A DNA stretch of 64,000 nucleotides from Azoarcus olearius (GCF_001682385.1 NZ_CP016210.1:1488001-1552000), one strand, 5' to 3'. Positions 46,579 through 57,766 are shown, counted from the stretch's first letter. The notes: a model not told the origin generated them from the sequence alone. Numbers and translations are program-made.

Positions 46579-47609
46579 CGCAGCGGCGGGGCGTACATCA
46601 GGCCGCCCTGGCTCCACAGCGCGTTCTGGCCGCGCGGCAGGCGCAGCGGCGAGCCGGCGCCGAGGTTGCGTTCGAAGACTTCGCCGTAGTTGCCGACGGC
46701 GCGCACCGCGCGATAGGCCCACTGTGCGTCCAGCCCGAGCGGCTTGCCCAGGTCTTCGGTCTTGCCGAGCAGGCGGCCGACCGCCGGATCGCCGCCCGCC
46801 GCCTGCTTGTCGGCGTTGTCGCGGGTGACGCCGAGTTCTTCGGCCTCGATCAGCGCGTAGACCACCCACTTGACGATGGTGAACCACTCGTCGTCGCCAC
46901 GCCGCACGATGGGGCCGAGCGGCTCCTTCGAGATGGTCTCGGGCAGGATGAGGTAGTCGTCCGGCTTGGGCGCTTCGCCAGCGCGGATGCCGGCGAGGCT
47001 GGAGGCGTCGGTAGTGTAGGCGACGCAGCGGCCGTTGAAGAAGGCCTTCAGCGAGGCGTCGAACTTCTCGAACACCACCGGCTTCACCCGGATGCCCTGG
47101 CGGCGGAAGTAGTCGGCGAGGTTCTTCTCGGTGGTGGTGCCGGACTGCACGCAGATTTCGGCGTCGCGCAGCTGCTTGGCGCTCGTCACCTTGATCGACT
47201 TGGGCACCAGGAAACCCTGGCCGTCGTAATAGGTGATGGCGGTAAAGGCGAGGCCGAGCGAGGCGTCGCGGGTCAGCGTCCAGGTGGTGTTGCGCGACAG
47301 GATGTCGACCTCGCCCGCCTGCAGCGCCGAAAAGCGCTGCTGCGAGCCGAGCGGCACCCACTTCACCTTGCTGGCATCGCCCAGCACCGCGGCGGCGAGC
47401 GCGCGGCAGACGTCGACATCCAGCCCGCTCCAGTTGCCGCGGCTGTCGGTGGCGGAAAAGCCGGGCACGCCGGAACTGACGCCGCAGGCGAGTTCGCCCT
47501 TGCGCTTGATCTGGTCGAGCGTGGCGCCCGCGTGGGCGGCGGTGGCGGACAGCGTGGCGGCGAAGGCAAGCGCAACGGCGGGCGCGATCCGTCTGAGGGA
47601 CTTCTTCAT
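46575..47609 (-). CDS. aapJ: General L-amino-acid ABC transporter substrate-binding protein AapJ-like
   Basis: A 344-residue periplasmic binding protein with a clear signal peptide (MKKSLRRIAPAVALAFAATL, cleaved after AHA) and AapJ motifs: ELACGVSSGVPGFS, NWSGLDVDVCRALAAAVLGD, NTTWTLTRDASLGLAFT, EICVQSGTTTEKNLADYF and EPLGPIVRRGDDEW. It feeds AapQM. It is first in the three-gene unit and lies upstream of the unrelated cysB, 124 bp away. Confidence 0.92.
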   Translation of the reverse strand: MKKSLRRIAPAVALAFAATLSATAAHAGATLDQIKRKGELACGVSSGVPGFSATDSRGNWSGLDVDVCRALAAAVLGDASKVKWVPLGSQQRFSALQAGEVDILSRNTTWTLTRDASLGLAFTAITYYDGQGFLVPKSIKVTSAKQLRDAEICVQSGTTTEKNLADYFRRQGIRVKPVVFEKFDASLKAFFNGRCVAYTTDASSLAGIRAGEAPKPDDYLILPETISKEPLGPIVRRGDDEWFTIVKWVVYALIEAEELGVTRDNADKQAAGGDPAVGRLLGKTEDLGKPLGLDAQWAYRAVRAVGNYGEVFERNLGAGSPLRLPRGQNALWSQGGLMYAPPLR

Positions 47610-47733
47610 GGCGACGAGGGGTGATGCGGGAACCGGGGAAGGCCGATTCTTGCACGATTGGCGGCGCGCGGGCGTTTGCCGGCGGCATTGCGCCGCCGCC
47701 GCGCTGCCGGCGCCGTCCGCGCGGCGCCTGCGT

Positions 47734-48669
47734 TTACTGCGTCGACACCTTGGGGAACACCGCGTCACGCACGCGGGATTCGGTGAGCGCGGGCGAGCAG
47801 CATTCGATGAAGCGCAGCGCATAGCCGCGCAGGTAGTGGCCGCGGCGCAGCGAGATCCAGGTGGTGTTCATCTCGAACAGGCCCTTGCTGTCGAGCAGCT
47901 TGAGGCCGGCGTCGCGCTGCGGGTGAAAGGCCATCGCGGCGATGATGCCGACGCCGTGGCCGAGTTCGACATAGGCCTTGATCACGTCGGCGTCGAGCGC
48001 GGACATCACGATGTCCGGCGTGATGCCGGCGCGCGCGAACGCGGCGTCGATGCGGGTGCGGCCGGTAAAGCCCTCGTGGTAGGTGATGATCGGGTATTCC
48101 GCCACCGCTTCCAGCGTCAGCGGCTGCACGCGCGTCAGCGGGTGGTCTTCGGGCACGATCAGCGTGTGCTGCCACTGGTAGAAGGGGAAGCTCACCAGGT
48201 CGTCTTCCTCGCCCAGCGCCTCGGTGGCGATGCCGATATCCACCTGGCCGCTGCGCAGCAGCGAGACGATTTCCTTCGGGCCGCACTGGTGGAGTTCCAG
48301 ATGCACCTTCGGAAACTCCTCCTTGAAGCGCGTCACCACCGGCGGCAGCGCGTAGCGGGCCTGGGTGTGGGTGGTGGCGATGGCGAGATGGCCCTTGTCC
48401 TTCTGCGCGAACTGCTCGCCCAGGCGCTTGATGTTCTGCGTGTCGAGCAGGATGCGCTCGACGATGGGCAGCAGCTCCTTGCCTGGCTCGGTGAGGCCGA
48501 GCAGGCGTTTGCCGCGGCGCACGAACAGCTCCACGCCGAGTTCGTCCTCCAGATCCTTGATGTGCTTGGAGACGCCGGACTGCGCGGTGTAGAGCGCGTT
48601 GGCGACCTCGGTGAGGTTGAAGTTGCGCCGTACCGTCTCGCGCACGATGCGCAGTTGCTGGAAGTTCAT
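47734..48669 (-). CDS. cysB: LysR-type regulator CysB
   Basis: A 311-residue LysR regulator with an N-terminal winged helix (NFNLTEVANALYTAQSGVSKHIKDLE) and a CysB-type effector domain (AIATTHTQARYALPP, VDIGIATEAL, GHGVGIIAAMAF). CysB activates sulfate assimilation genes in response to N-acetylserine. It is placed 2 bp after cysA as the last gene of the sbp-cysTWA-cysB run, so it is likely co-transcribed with its targets and may autoregulate. The CysB/Cbl distinction rests mainly on this context. Confidence 0.93.
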   Translation of the reverse strand: MNFQQLRIVRETVRRNFNLTEVANALYTAQSGVSKHIKDLEDELGVELFVRRGKRLLGLTEPGKELLPIVERILLDTQNIKRLGEQFAQKDKGHLAIATTHTQARYALPPVVTRFKEEFPKVHLELHQCGPKEIVSLLRSGQVDIGIATEALGEEDDLVSFPFYQWQHTLIVPEDHPLTRVQPLTLEAVAEYPIITYHEGFTGRTRIDAAFARAGITPDIVMSALDADVIKAYVELGHGVGIIAAMAFHPQRDAGLKLLDSKGLFEMNTTWISLRRGHYLRGYALRFIECCSPALTESRVRDAVFPKVSTQ

Positions 48670-48671
48670 GA

Positions 48672-49757
<1,086 letters not shown>

Positions 49758-49768
49758 GCGGGCTTCCT

Positions 49769-50656
49769 TTATTCCGATTCGGTATGCGTGCGGCCGACCT
49801 TCCACTCGATGAAGGATTTCAGGCCCAAGGTCACCAGCGCCAGCAGCGCCAGCAGGGAGGCCACCGCAAAGGCGGCCGCAAAGTTGTATTCGTTGTAGAG
49901 AATCTCGACGTGCAACGGCATGGTGTTGGTCTGGCCACGGATATGGCCGGAGACCACGCTGACCGCGCCGAATTCACCGAAGGCGCGCGCGTTGCACAGG
50001 ATTACCCCGTACAGCAGGCCCCACTTGATGTTGGGCAGCGTCACCCGCCAGAAGGTCTGGAAGCCGGAGGCGCCGAGTACCACCGCGGCTTCTTCCTCCT
50101 CGCGGCCCTGCGCTTCCATCAGCGGGATCAACTCGCGCGCGACGAAGGGGAAGGTGACGAACACCGTTGCCAGCACGATGCCGGGCACGGCGAAGATGAT
50201 CTTCACGTCGTGCGCGGCGAGCCAGCCGCCGAACCAGCCGTGGGCGCCGAACAGCAACACGTAGATCAGGCCCGCCACCACCGGCGACACCGAGAACGGC
50301 AGGTCGATCAGCGTGGTGAGGAAGTGCTTGCCGCGGAATTCGAACTTGGCGATCGCCCACGCCGCGGCGACCCCGAACACCAGGTTGAGCGGCACCGCGA
50401 TCGCCGCAGTGATCAGTGTGAGCTTGATCGCCGCGAGCGCGTCCGAGTCCGACAGCGAGGTGAGATAGGTCACCCAGCCCTTGCGCAGCGCTTCGGCGAA
50501 CACCGCGATCAGCGGCAGCAGCAGGAACAGTGCGAAGAAGCTGAGCGCCAGCCCGAGAATGGTCCATTTCACCCACGGCGCTTCGCGCGTCGCGGAGTTG
50601 TCTTCGTAACGGCGGGCGTCGGCCCGGCCGTGCAGTACGCCAGCGGCGGCGGCCAT
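49769..50656 (-). CDS. cysW: Sulfate ABC transporter permease CysW
   Basis: A 295-residue permease with six predicted membrane helices and the EAA loop [20 protein letters not shown]. It contains the CysW-type [15 protein letters not shown] and [10 protein letters not shown]. The start ATG overlaps the cysT stop by one base (TGATG), so [10 protein letters not shown] is chosen rather than an ATG 11 codons upstream within cysT. Confidence 0.94.
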   Translation of the reverse strand: MAAAAGVLHGRADARRYEDNSATREAPWVKWTILGLALSFFALFLLLPLIAVFAEALRKGWVTYLTSLSDSDALAAIKLTLITAAIAVPLNLVFGVAAAWAIAKFEFRGKHFLTTLIDLPFSVSPVVAGLIYVLLFGAHGWFGGWLAAHDVKIIFAVPGIVLATVFVTFPFVARELIPLMEAQGREEEEAAVVLGASGFQTFWRVTLPNIKWGLLYGVILCNARAFGEFGAVSVVSGHIRGQTNTMPLHVEILYNEYNFAAAFAVASLLALLALVTLGLKSFIEWKVGRTHTESE

Positions 50657-51510
50657 CAGCGGTTCCTCCCGGTCCGTTTCGCACTCCACGCCTGCAGCAG
50701 GTTGATCAGCAGCAGCAGCGCGAAGGAGATCACCAGCATCACCACCGCGATCGCGGTCGCGCCGGTGTAGTCGTATTGCTCGAGCTTGGTGATGATCATC
50801 AGCGGCGTGATCTCCGACACCATCGGGATGTTGCCGGCGATGAAGATCACCGAGCCGTATTCACCCACCGCGCGCGCGAAGGCGAGGGCAAAGCCGGTAA
50901 GCAGCGCCGGCAGCAGAATGGGCAGGATGACCTTGGTGAAGGTCTGCCACCGGTGGGCGCCGAGGCTGGCGGCGGCTTCTTCCAGTTCGGTTTCCAGGTC
51001 TTCCAGGATGGGTTGCACCGTGCGCACGACGAAGGGCACGCCGATGAACACCAGCGCCACCAGCACGCCGAGCGGGGTGAAGGCGACCTTGATGCCGAGC
51101 GGGGCGAGCTTGCTGCCGATCCAGCCGTTGCCCGCGTAGAGCGCGGTGAGGGCGATGCCGGCAACCGCGGTGGGCAGCGCAAAGGGCAGGTCGACCAGGG
51201 CGTCGATCAGCTTCTTGCCGGGGAAGGTGTAGCGCACCAGCGCCCACGCGAGCATCAGCCCGAACACGGCGTTGATTGCCGCCGCGAGCAGTGAGGCGCC
51301 GAACGAGAGTTTGTAGGAGGCGACCACGCGGGGGCTGGTGACGACGGCCCAGAACTCCGCCCAGCCGAGGCTGGCGGTCTTCAGGAAGACCGCCGCCAGG
51401 GGGATCAGCACGATCAGCGACAGATATACCAGGGTGTAGCCGAGCGACAGTCCGAAGCCCGGCAACACGCGGGTCTGGCGCGTGGGGTTGAGGAAGCTTG
51501 CAGCCGACAT
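50656..51510 (-). CDS. cysT: Sulfate ABC transporter permease CysT
   Basis: A 284-residue permease, partner of CysW, with [22 protein letters not shown] at the first helix, [35 protein letters not shown] and the EAA loop [17 protein letters not shown]. Its start overlaps the sbp stop by one base. It is also called cysU in some genomes. Confidence 0.95.
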   Translation of the reverse strand: MSAASFLNPTRQTRVLPGFGLSLGYTLVYLSLIVLIPLAAVFLKTASLGWAEFWAVVTSPRVVASYKLSFGASLLAAAINAVFGLMLAWALVRYTFPGKKLIDALVDLPFALPTAVAGIALTALYAGNGWIGSKLAPLGIKVAFTPLGVLVALVFIGVPFVVRTVQPILEDLETELEEAAASLGAHRWQTFTKVILPILLPALLTGFALAFARAVGEYGSVIFIAGNIPMVSEITPLMIITKLEQYDYTGATAIAVVMLVISFALLLLINLLQAWSAKRTGRNR

Positions 51511-52520
51511 CAGCGGTTCACCACGATCTGGTCATAGATGCCGCCATCGGCGAAATGCTTCTTCTGCACCTCGCTCCAGCTGCCGAGCAGTTCTTCCACC
51601 TTGAAGGCCTTGACCGGCGGGAAGCGGTCCGCATTGGCCTTGAGCAGCGCTTCGGAGCGCGGGCGGAACCAGTGCTTGGCGATGATCTTCTGGCCCTCGT
51701 CGGTGTACAGGAAGTCGAGGTAGGCCTTGGCTTCCGTTGCGGTGCCGCGCTTGGCGACCACGGTCTCGACCACCGCGACCGGCGGGCTGGCGTCGATCGT
51801 GATGCTCGGATAGACGACATCGAACTGGCCGGCGCCGAGTTCGCGCGCGATCTGAGCGGCTTCGTTCTCGAAGGTCACCAGCACGTCGCCCAGCTCGCGC
51901 TGGGTGAAGGTGGTGGTGGCGCCGCGGCCGCCGCCATCCAGCACCGGCACGTTGCGGAACAGCTTGGTGACGAAGTTGCGCGCGTCCGCTTCGGAGCCGC
52001 CCTTGGCGATCACGCTGCCCCAAGCGGCCAGGTAGGTGTAGCGGCCGTTACCCGAGGTCTTGGGATTGGGCACGATGACCGACAGGCCAGGCTGGGCGAG
52101 GTCGCTCCAGTCCTTGATCTTCTTCGGGTTGCCCTTGTGCACCAGGAACACGGAGTAGGTGGTGTAAGGCGTGGCGTCATGCGGGAAGCGCTTGCGCCAG
52201 TCGGCGGCCACCAGCTTGCCGCGCTCGACCAGGATGTCGATGTCGGTGGACTGGTTCATCGTCACCACGTCCGCCTCCAGCCCCGCGGCCACCGACAGCG
52301 CCTGCTTGCTGGAGCCGCCGTGCGACTGGTTGATGGTGATGTCCTTGCCGGTCTTGGCCTTGTACCAGCTCGCGAACGCCGGGTTGATCTCCTTGTACAG
52401 CTCGCGGGTGACGTCGTACGAGGCGTTGAGCAGCGTGGTCTGCGCGCTGGCAAGCGAGGCGCTGCCAAGGCCGAAGGCGAGCACAGAAGACAGCAGCAGG
52501 GTGCGGAGTGCGGGTTTCAT
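51510..52520 (-). CDS. sbp: Periplasmic sulfate-binding protein
   Basis: A 336-residue sulfate-binding protein with signal peptide (residues 1-26, ending ASA) and family motifs [63 protein letters not shown] and DVVYPSITI. It delivers sulfate to CysTWA. It is the first gene of the operon, and the 5' region carries CysB-type sequence. It could equally be named cysP; sequence alone favours Sbp. Confidence 0.93.
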   Translation of the reverse strand: MKPALRTLLLSSVLAFGLGSASLASAQTTLLNASYDVTRELYKEINPAFASWYKAKTGKDITINQSHGGSSKQALSVAAGLEADVVTMNQSTDIDILVERGKLVAADWRKRFPHDATPYTTYSVFLVHKGNPKKIKDWSDLAQPGLSVIVPNPKTSGNGRYTYLAAWGSVIAKGGSEADARNFVTKLFRNVPVLDGGGRGATTTFTQRELGDVLVTFENEAAQIARELGAGQFDVVYPSITIDASPPVAVVETVVAKRGTATEAKAYLDFLYTDEGQKIIAKHWFRPRSEALLKANADRFPPVKAFKVEELLGSWSEVQKKHFADGGIYDQIVVNR

Positions 52521-52579
52521 GAGGCGACTTCCTGTCTTTTGGGGTTGCGCCGAGCTTAGTGTTCGTCTGAAAGAACAGG

Positions 52580-52624
52580 AATCGATAAGGCGTAATTTCT
52601 ATAGTTATTTTTTGGAATAAGGGG
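52580..52624 (-). promoter_or_regulatory. Probable CysB-dependent promoter region of sbp-cysTWA
   Basis: On the minus strand an AT-rich block reads TTATTCCAAAAAATAACTAT followed by AGAAATTACGCCTTAT, standing out in GC-rich DNA about 65-105 bases before the sbp start. TTATTCC and CCTTAT half-sites with this A-run are typical of sequences upstream of CysB-activated genes in betaproteobacteria. The exact start point was not assigned. Confidence 0.45.
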
Positions 52625-52834
52625 CCGGCGTGTTCTGCGAGGCGGTACGGGCTTTTCGAGAAAATCTAAGCAGGAACAGTGATTTATTACCTTTGGGTGG
52701 GATGCGGGTGCGCTTCTAGAAATATCTGCGCTGCAATGCGCAAATTCTGAAATGAGCGGTTTCGAGCGCGGGCGCGGCGGCCAGGATGGCTGCCGGTATA
52801 CTTTTGCGCTCTGCAACGCCGCTTCCGCCCCGCC

Positions 52835-54049
52835 ATGACAACGCTCCGTTCCAAGTCCCGTTTTCCCGTTTCCGCCCTGATGGCTGCCGCGTCGTTTGCG
52901 CTCTCGCTGGCGGCACCCGCGGCGGCGCAGGACCTCGCTTGCCTGTCCCAGCTTCGCGCGCCCGCGCAGGCCTACGGCGTTTCCGCGGCAACCTTCGACC
53001 GGCTCACGGCCGGCCTGCAGGCCGACCCCACGGTGCTGCCTTTGCTGGATGCCCAGCCGGAATTCGTGACCCCGATCTGGGACTACATGGCCGCCCTGGT
53101 GGACGATGAACGCATCGCCGATGGGCGGGCTATGCTCGAGCAATGGTCCGCGGTGCTGGCGCGGGTGGAGGCGGAGTACGGGGTGGATGCCGCAACAGTG
53201 GTGGCGGTGTGGGGGGTGGAAAGCAATTACGGGCGCAACTTCGGAAGCCGCGCGCTGCTGCCGTCGCTCGCGACCCTGGCCTGCAACGGGCGCCGCCAGT
53301 CCTTCTTCCGCCAGGAGTTGTTCGCAACGATGAAGATCGTCGAGGACGGCCATGTGGCGCCGGAGCGGCTGAACGGGTCGTGGGCGGGGGCCTTCGGTCA
53401 CACCCAGTTCATGCCCTCCACCTATCTGCGGCTGGCGGTGGATTTCGACGGCGACGGCCGCCGCGACCTGGTGGACAGCATTCCCGATGCGCTGGCATCG
53501 ACTGCCAACTTCCTGCGTCAGGCCGGCTGGCAGCGCGGCCTGGCATGGGGTTACGAGGTGGTGCTGCCGGCGGGGTTCGACAGCTCGGGCGCGGGGCGCA
53601 AGAACAAGCGCGGCATCGCCGAGTGGGCCGGCCGCGGCGTGCGTCGTGCCGACGGCGGTGCGCTTGCGCAAGCAGGCAATGCGGCGCTGTTGCTGCCAGC
53701 AGGCGCGAGCGGCCCGGCCTTCCTCGTCACGCGCAATTTCGACGCGATCTACAGTTACAACGCCGCCGAGAGCTACGCGCTTGCGATCGCCCACCTGTCG
53801 GACCGACTGCGAGGCGCGGGTCCGTTTGCGACGCCGTGGCCGACCGACGATCCCGGCCTGTCGCGCGCCGAGCGGCGCGAGGTGCAGACGCTGCTGCTCG
53901 CCCGTGGTCACGACATCGGCAATCCGGATGGCATGATCGGCGCGCGCACGCGCGAGGCGCTGCGCGTCATCCAGGCTGAGTTCGGACTGCCGGCGGACGG
54001 CCGTGCGGGGCGCCGCGTGCTGGACGCCCTGCGGCAGGCGCGGCCGTAA
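52835..54049 (+). CDS. MltB-type lytic murein transglycosylase with peptidoglycan-binding domain
   Basis: A 404-residue periplasmic enzyme: signal peptide (ending AAPAAAQ near residue 32), the GH103/MltB-like catalytic domain with the catalytic Glu in VAVWGVESNYGRNFG, RLNGSWAGAFGHTQFMPSTY and DGDGRRDLVDSIPDALASTANFL, and a C-terminal PG_binding_1 domain (about 345-400; GHDIGNPDGMIGARTREALR). It cleaves glycan strands into 1,6-anhydro products. It stands alone; a TATACT -10-like hexamer lies at 52797-52802. Confidence 0.92.
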   Translation: MTTLRSKSRFPVSALMAAASFALSLAAPAAAQDLACLSQLRAPAQAYGVSAATFDRLTAGLQADPTVLPLLDAQPEFVTPIWDYMAALVDDERIADGRAMLEQWSAVLARVEAEYGVDAATVVAVWGVESNYGRNFGSRALLPSLATLACNGRRQSFFRQELFATMKIVEDGHVAPERLNGSWAGAFGHTQFMPSTYLRLAVDFDGDGRRDLVDSIPDALASTANFLRQAGWQRGLAWGYEVVLPAGFDSSGAGRKNKRGIAEWAGRGVRRADGGALAQAGNAALLLPAGASGPAFLVTRNFDAIYSYNAAESYALAIAHLSDRLRGAGPFATPWPTDDPGLSRAERREVQTLLLARGHDIGNPDGMIGARTREALRVIQAEFGLPADGRAGRRVLDALRQARP

Positions 54050-54079
54050 ACGGGTGCTGGATCACCGCCGCCCGGTCTA

Positions 54080-54108
54080 TTGACGTTTACGTCAACGTAA
54101 ACTATTTT
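54080..54108 (+). promoter_or_regulatory. Overlapping palindromes in a MerR/LiuR-like promoter
   Basis: TTGACGTTTACGTCAA (54080-54095) and GTTTACGTCAACGTAAAC (54085-54102) are two perfect overlapping inverted repeats. TTGACG serves as a -35 and TATTTT (54103-54108) as a -10 with a 17-bp spacer, so the operator fills the spacer as in MerR-type promoters. The TTACGT words resemble operators of LiuR, which controls branched-chain amino acid and fatty acid catabolism. It lies 35 bp before the SDR gene. Confidence 0.6.
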
Positions 54109-54142
54109 CCCCGCGTCCATAACTGATGCGGAGGAGAGACGG

Positions 54143-54910
54143 ATGAAAATCGAGAACAGCGTGTTCGTGGTGACCGGCGGCGGATCCGGCCTGGGGGCTG
54201 CAACCGCGCGGATGCTGGTCGCCGGCGGCGGCCGGGTCGTGCTGGCCGACGTGAATGCCGGCGCTGGCGAGGCCGTCGCCGCGGAGCTGGGTGCCCATGC
54301 CCGTTTCGTCTCGACTGACGTGACCGACGAGGCCAGCGCGAAGGCGGCTTTCGATTGCGCACTGACGCAGTTCGGCGGCCTCAACGGGTTGGTCAACTGT
54401 GCGGGCGTGGCACCGGCGGAAAAGGTCGTCGGCCGCGAAGCGCCACACCGGCTCGAAGCGTTTGCACGCACGGTGAACATCAACCTCGTCGGCAGTTTCA
54501 ACATGATGCGGCTCGCCGCCGACATCATGAGCAAGGCGGCGCCGAACGAGGAGGGCGAGCGCGGCGTGATCGTCAGCACGGCTTCGGTCGCGGCATACGA
54601 CGGGCAGATCGGGCAGGCCGCCTACGCCGCCTCCAAGGCGGGCATCGTCGGGCTGACCTTGCCGGTGGCGCGCGAACTCGCGCGTTTCGGCATCCGCGTG
54701 ATGACGATTGCGCCGGGCATCATGGAAACGCCGATGCTGACCGGGATGCCGCAGGAAGTGCAGGACTCGCTCGGCAAGATGGTTCCGTTCCCGTCCCGGC
54801 TGGGGCGTCCGGCCGAATACGCCGCGCTCGTGCGCAGCATCATCGAGAACCCCTATCTGAATGGTGAAGTGATCCGCCTCGACGGCGCGATCCGCATGGC
54901 CGCGAAGTAG
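54143..54910 (+). CDS. Short-chain dehydrogenase, 3-hydroxyacyl-CoA dehydrogenase type II-like
   Basis: A 255-residue classical SDR. The NAD-binding TGGGSGLG (residues 11-18), NCAG motif, catalytic Ser in [11 protein letters not shown] and YAASK (Tyr-x3-Lys) are intact. [30 protein letters not shown] and [16 protein letters not shown] are close to the HSD10 / 3-hydroxy-2-methylbutyryl-CoA dehydrogenase group, which acts in isoleucine and fatty acid breakdown. The LiuR-like promoter in front supports that pathway. A GGAGAGACGG ribosome binding site precedes the ATG. It is not linked to other catabolic genes here. Confidence 0.88.
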   Translation: MKIENSVFVVTGGGSGLGAATARMLVAGGGRVVLADVNAGAGEAVAAELGAHARFVSTDVTDEASAKAAFDCALTQFGGLNGLVNCAGVAPAEKVVGREAPHRLEAFARTVNINLVGSFNMMRLAADIMSKAAPNEEGERGVIVSTASVAAYDGQIGQAAYAASKAGIVGLTLPVARELARFGIRVMTIAPGIMETPMLTGMPQEVQDSLGKMVPFPSRLGRPAEYAALVRSIIENPYLNGEVIRLDGAIRMAAK

Positions 54911-54970
54911 GGCGCACCTTGTCGTCGGGGCGCGCGTTCAGCCGTCCCGACGCGCGCTTGACCCAGCGCA

Positions 54971-54999
54971 TTGGTCGGTCTGGCGAAATGTGCTACAAC
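54971..54999 (+). promoter_or_regulatory. Candidate promoter of ccoI
   Basis: TTGGTC (54971-54976), 17 bp, TACAAC (54994-54999) lies about 70 bp before the ccoI start. No FNR-type box is seen here, unlike upstream of ccoN. Confidence 0.3.
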
Positions 55000-55068
55000 A
55001 GCTGCTTCCCGTCGTGACCTCCGGGAAGTCCCCGGTGCCGTTGCGGCGTCCGGCGGTTTCCCCGCTCC

Positions 55069-57552
55069 ATGAACTCACCCGACTTGCCGGTTGCCGATGC
55101 GGCGACCGCCGCCAGTGATTCCGACTGCTATCACTGCGGCCTGCCGATTCCGTCCGATACCCACCACTACGTGCGGATCGACGGCGCCAACCGCCGCATG
55201 TGCTGCATCGGCTGCGAAGCGGTCGCGCGCTCGATCGTCGATAACGGTCTGGAAGATTACTACCGCCACCGCGACGCGATGCCGGAGTCGCGCCGCGAGG
55301 CGATGCCGCCGGAACTCCAGGAACTCGGCCTTTTCGATCACCCTGATTTCCAGAAGTCCTTCGTGCGCCCCGTGGGGGAGCACGAGCGCGAGGCCTCGCT
55401 GATTCTCGAGGGCATCACCTGCGCAGCCTGTGTCTGGTTGAACGAACGCCACGTGGCGCGCCAGCCTGGGGTCTCCGCGGTCGACATCAACTACGCTACC
55501 CGTCGTGCCCGTGTGCGGTGGGACGAGCGCCAGATCAAGCTCTCCGACATCCTGAGTGCGGTCGCGGCGATCGGCTATCGTGCATATCCCTACGACGCCG
55601 AGCGCTCGGAGCAGATCGCGCACCGTGAGCGCCGCTCGATGCTGTGGCGAGTGTTCGTCGCCGGCTTCGGCATGATGCAGGTGATGATGTACGCGGTGCC
55701 GGTGTACATCGCGCGCGAAGGCGAGATGACCGCGGACATCGAAGCCTTGATGCGCTGGGCCAGTCTGCTGCTGACGCTGCCGGTCGTCCTGTACTCTGCA
55801 GCGCCGTTCTTCCGCCGCGCTTGGCGCGATCTGCGTCTGCGCCGTCTGGGCATGGACGTGCCGGTCGCGCTCGGCGTCGGAAGCGCCTTTCTCGCCAGCC
55901 TTTGGGCAACGCTGACAAACGGTCCCGAGGTCTATTACGACTCGGTGACGATGTTCGTGTTCTTCCTGCTTGGAGGGCGTTATCTCGAAATGCTCGCGCG
56001 CCAGAAGGCGGTTCGGGGCGTGGAGGAGCTTGGAAAGGTCATTCCGGCGTTTGCGGAGCGGCTGGACTCTGCGGGCGAGTCCTCGCGCGTTCCCGTTTCT
56101 GAACTCGCGGTCGGTGATCTGGTGCGAGTGCGTCCCGGCGAGGTGATTGCAGCTGACGGGGTCGTGGAGGATGGCCGCAGCGACGCCAACGAGGCTTTGC
56201 TGACCGGCGAAAGCAAGCCGGTGTCGAAGACCTCTGGCGATCCAGTCACCGGCGGCAGCATCAATATATCCAGCCCCCTGGTGTTCCGAGTGGAGCAGGT
56301 GGGCGACGCGACCCGATTGGCGGCGATCCGGCGCCTGATGGAACGGGCTGCCGAAGAGAAGCCACGCGTGGCGACGCAGTCCGACCGGGTGGCGGGTATC
56401 TTCATTGTCCTGCTGCTGGTGCTGGCCGCGGCAACGGGCATCGGCTGGTATCTCGTCGAACCGCAACGCGCACTGTGGGTGTTCGTCTCCGTCCTCGTGG
56501 TCGCCTGTCCGTGCGCGCTGTCGCTGGCGACGCCCACCGCGCTGACCGTGGCCACGGACGTGCTCGCGCGGACGGGCGTTCTCGTCACGCGAGGCCATGC
56601 GGTCGAGACGCTCGCCCGCGTCAACCACGTGCTGCTGGACAAGACCGGCACCTTGACCCGGGGCCGAATGACGCTGGTCGAGGTGGTGCCCCTGGCAGGC
56701 GTGGCGGAGCAGGAGGTACTACGGCTGGCGGCTGCGCTTGAGGCCGGTTCGGAGCATCCGATCGCGGCGGGCCTGCGCGAGGCTGCGCCCAAATCCACGT
56801 CGGTGGCGACCGAGGTAATGGTGGAAACCGGACAGGGTGTGGGCGGCGTGGTCGACCAGCAGCCGCTGTGGGTGGGACGGCCCGATTTCGTCGCAGGCCA
56901 CGCCGGTGTGAGTCTGCCGTCCTGTCTCGCCGAGGTCGAAGCGCGCGGCGGCAGCGTCGTTGCACTTGGTTCGGCGTCTGAAGTGCTCGCGCTGTTCCGC
57001 CTCGCCGACGTATTGCGCCCGGAGGCTCCGGAACTGGTCCGCAGATTGGCCGACGACGGAGTGAAGGTCAGTCTGCTGTCGGGAGACGCGCCTACCGTTG
57101 TCGCTGCGACGGCGGCGGCTCTCGGGATAGAGGATGCCCATGGCGGGATGACGCCGCAGGGGAAGCAGGCCTACATCGTCGGCTTGCAGCAGCGCCCGGA
57201 GGCGGTGGTCGCAATGGTCGGGGACGGCGTCAATGACGCGCCGGTGCTCGCCCAGGCGCACGTCTCGGTTGCGATGGGCGGAGGAACGGATCTCGCCCGC
57301 AACCAGGCGGATATTGTTCTGCTCGGGGAAGACCTGTCATCCCTCGCGCGGGGCATGGTGCTCGCACGGCAGACGCTGCGGATCATCCGGCAGAACCTGT
57401 GGTGGTCCTTCATCTACAACTTCACGTCGGTGCCGCTGGCGATGGCGGGACTGGTCACGCCGTGGATGGCAGGTATCGGCATGGCGGGCAGCTCGCTGCT
57501 GGTCGTGCTCAACGCGATGCGCCTGCAGCGCGGCCGTCGCAACAGGTATTGA
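55069..57552 (+). CDS. ccoI: Copper-exporting P1B-type ATPase for cbb3 oxidase assembly (CcoI/FixI)
   Basis: An 827-residue P-type ATPase needed to supply copper to the CuB centre of cytochrome cbb3. An N-terminal cysteine-rich segment (CYHCGLP near residue 20; MCCIGCEAVA near residue 45) and a heavy-metal-associated domain with GITCAACVWL precede eight membrane helices. The CPC metal site (VVACPCALSLATPTAL), the phosphorylation motif DKTGTLTRG, LLTGES, the SEHPIA nucleotide motif and GDGVNDAPVLAQA are all intact. The next gene, ccoS, follows after 4 bp. This ATPase is placed ahead of ccoN rather than in the usual ccoGHIS order. Confidence 0.95.
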   Translation: MNSPDLPVADAATAASDSDCYHCGLPIPSDTHHYVRIDGANRRMCCIGCEAVARSIVDNGLEDYYRHRDAMPESRREAMPPELQELGLFDHPDFQKSFVRPVGEHEREASLILEGITCAACVWLNERHVARQPGVSAVDINYATRRARVRWDERQIKLSDILSAVAAIGYRAYPYDAERSEQIAHRERRSMLWRVFVAGFGMMQVMMYAVPVYIAREGEMTADIEALMRWASLLLTLPVVLYSAAPFFRRAWRDLRLRRLGMDVPVALGVGSAFLASLWATLTNGPEVYYDSVTMFVFFLLGGRYLEMLARQKAVRGVEELGKVIPAFAERLDSAGESSRVPVSELAVGDLVRVRPGEVIAADGVVEDGRSDANEALLTGESKPVSKTSGDPVTGGSINISSPLVFRVEQVGDATRLAAIRRLMERAAEEKPRVATQSDRVAGIFIVLLLVLAAATGIGWYLVEPQRALWVFVSVLVVACPCALSLATPTALTVATDVLARTGVLVTRGHAVETLARVNHVLLDKTGTLTRGRMTLVEVVPLAGVAEQEVLRLAAALEAGSEHPIAAGLREAAPKSTSVATEVMVETGQGVGGVVDQQPLWVGRPDFVAGHAGVSLPSCLAEVEARGGSVVALGSASEVLALFRLADVLRPEAPELVRRLADDGVKVSLLSGDAPTVVAATAAALGIEDAHGGMTPQGKQAYIVGLQQRPEAVVAMVGDGVNDAPVLAQAHVSVAMGGGTDLARNQADIVLLGEDLSSLARGMVLARQTLRIIRQNLWWSFIYNFTSVPLAMAGLVTPWMAGIGMAGSSLLVVLNAMRLQRGRRNRY

Positions 57553-57556
57553 CGCT

Positions 57557-57766
57557 ATGGAAACCCTCTACCTGCTGATTCCTTTGTCCGTGGTGCTGGT
57601 CTTCGTGATCGGCGTCGTGTTCTGGTGGTCGTTGAGGGACGGGCAGTACGACGACCTGGAGGGGCCCGCATACCGCCTGCTGCTCGACGACCGCGACGAA
57701 CTCCCGGCCAAACCCGCCGACACCGACAAGCCCATGCCGGATTCACCGGACCGGCGCGATGTTTGA
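57557..57766 (+). CDS. ccoS: cbb3 oxidase maturation protein CcoS
   Basis: A 69-residue single-span protein: METLYLLIPLSVVLVFVIGVVFWWS is the helix, followed by the invariant GQYDDLEGPAYRLLLDD. CcoS is required for cofactor insertion into the oxidase. It follows ccoI closely. Its stop codon lies inside the upstream FNR-type box of the proposed small RNA. Confidence 0.92.
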   Translation: METLYLLIPLSVVLVFVIGVVFWWSLRDGQYDDLEGPAYRLLLDDRDELPAKPADTDKPMPDSPDRRDV

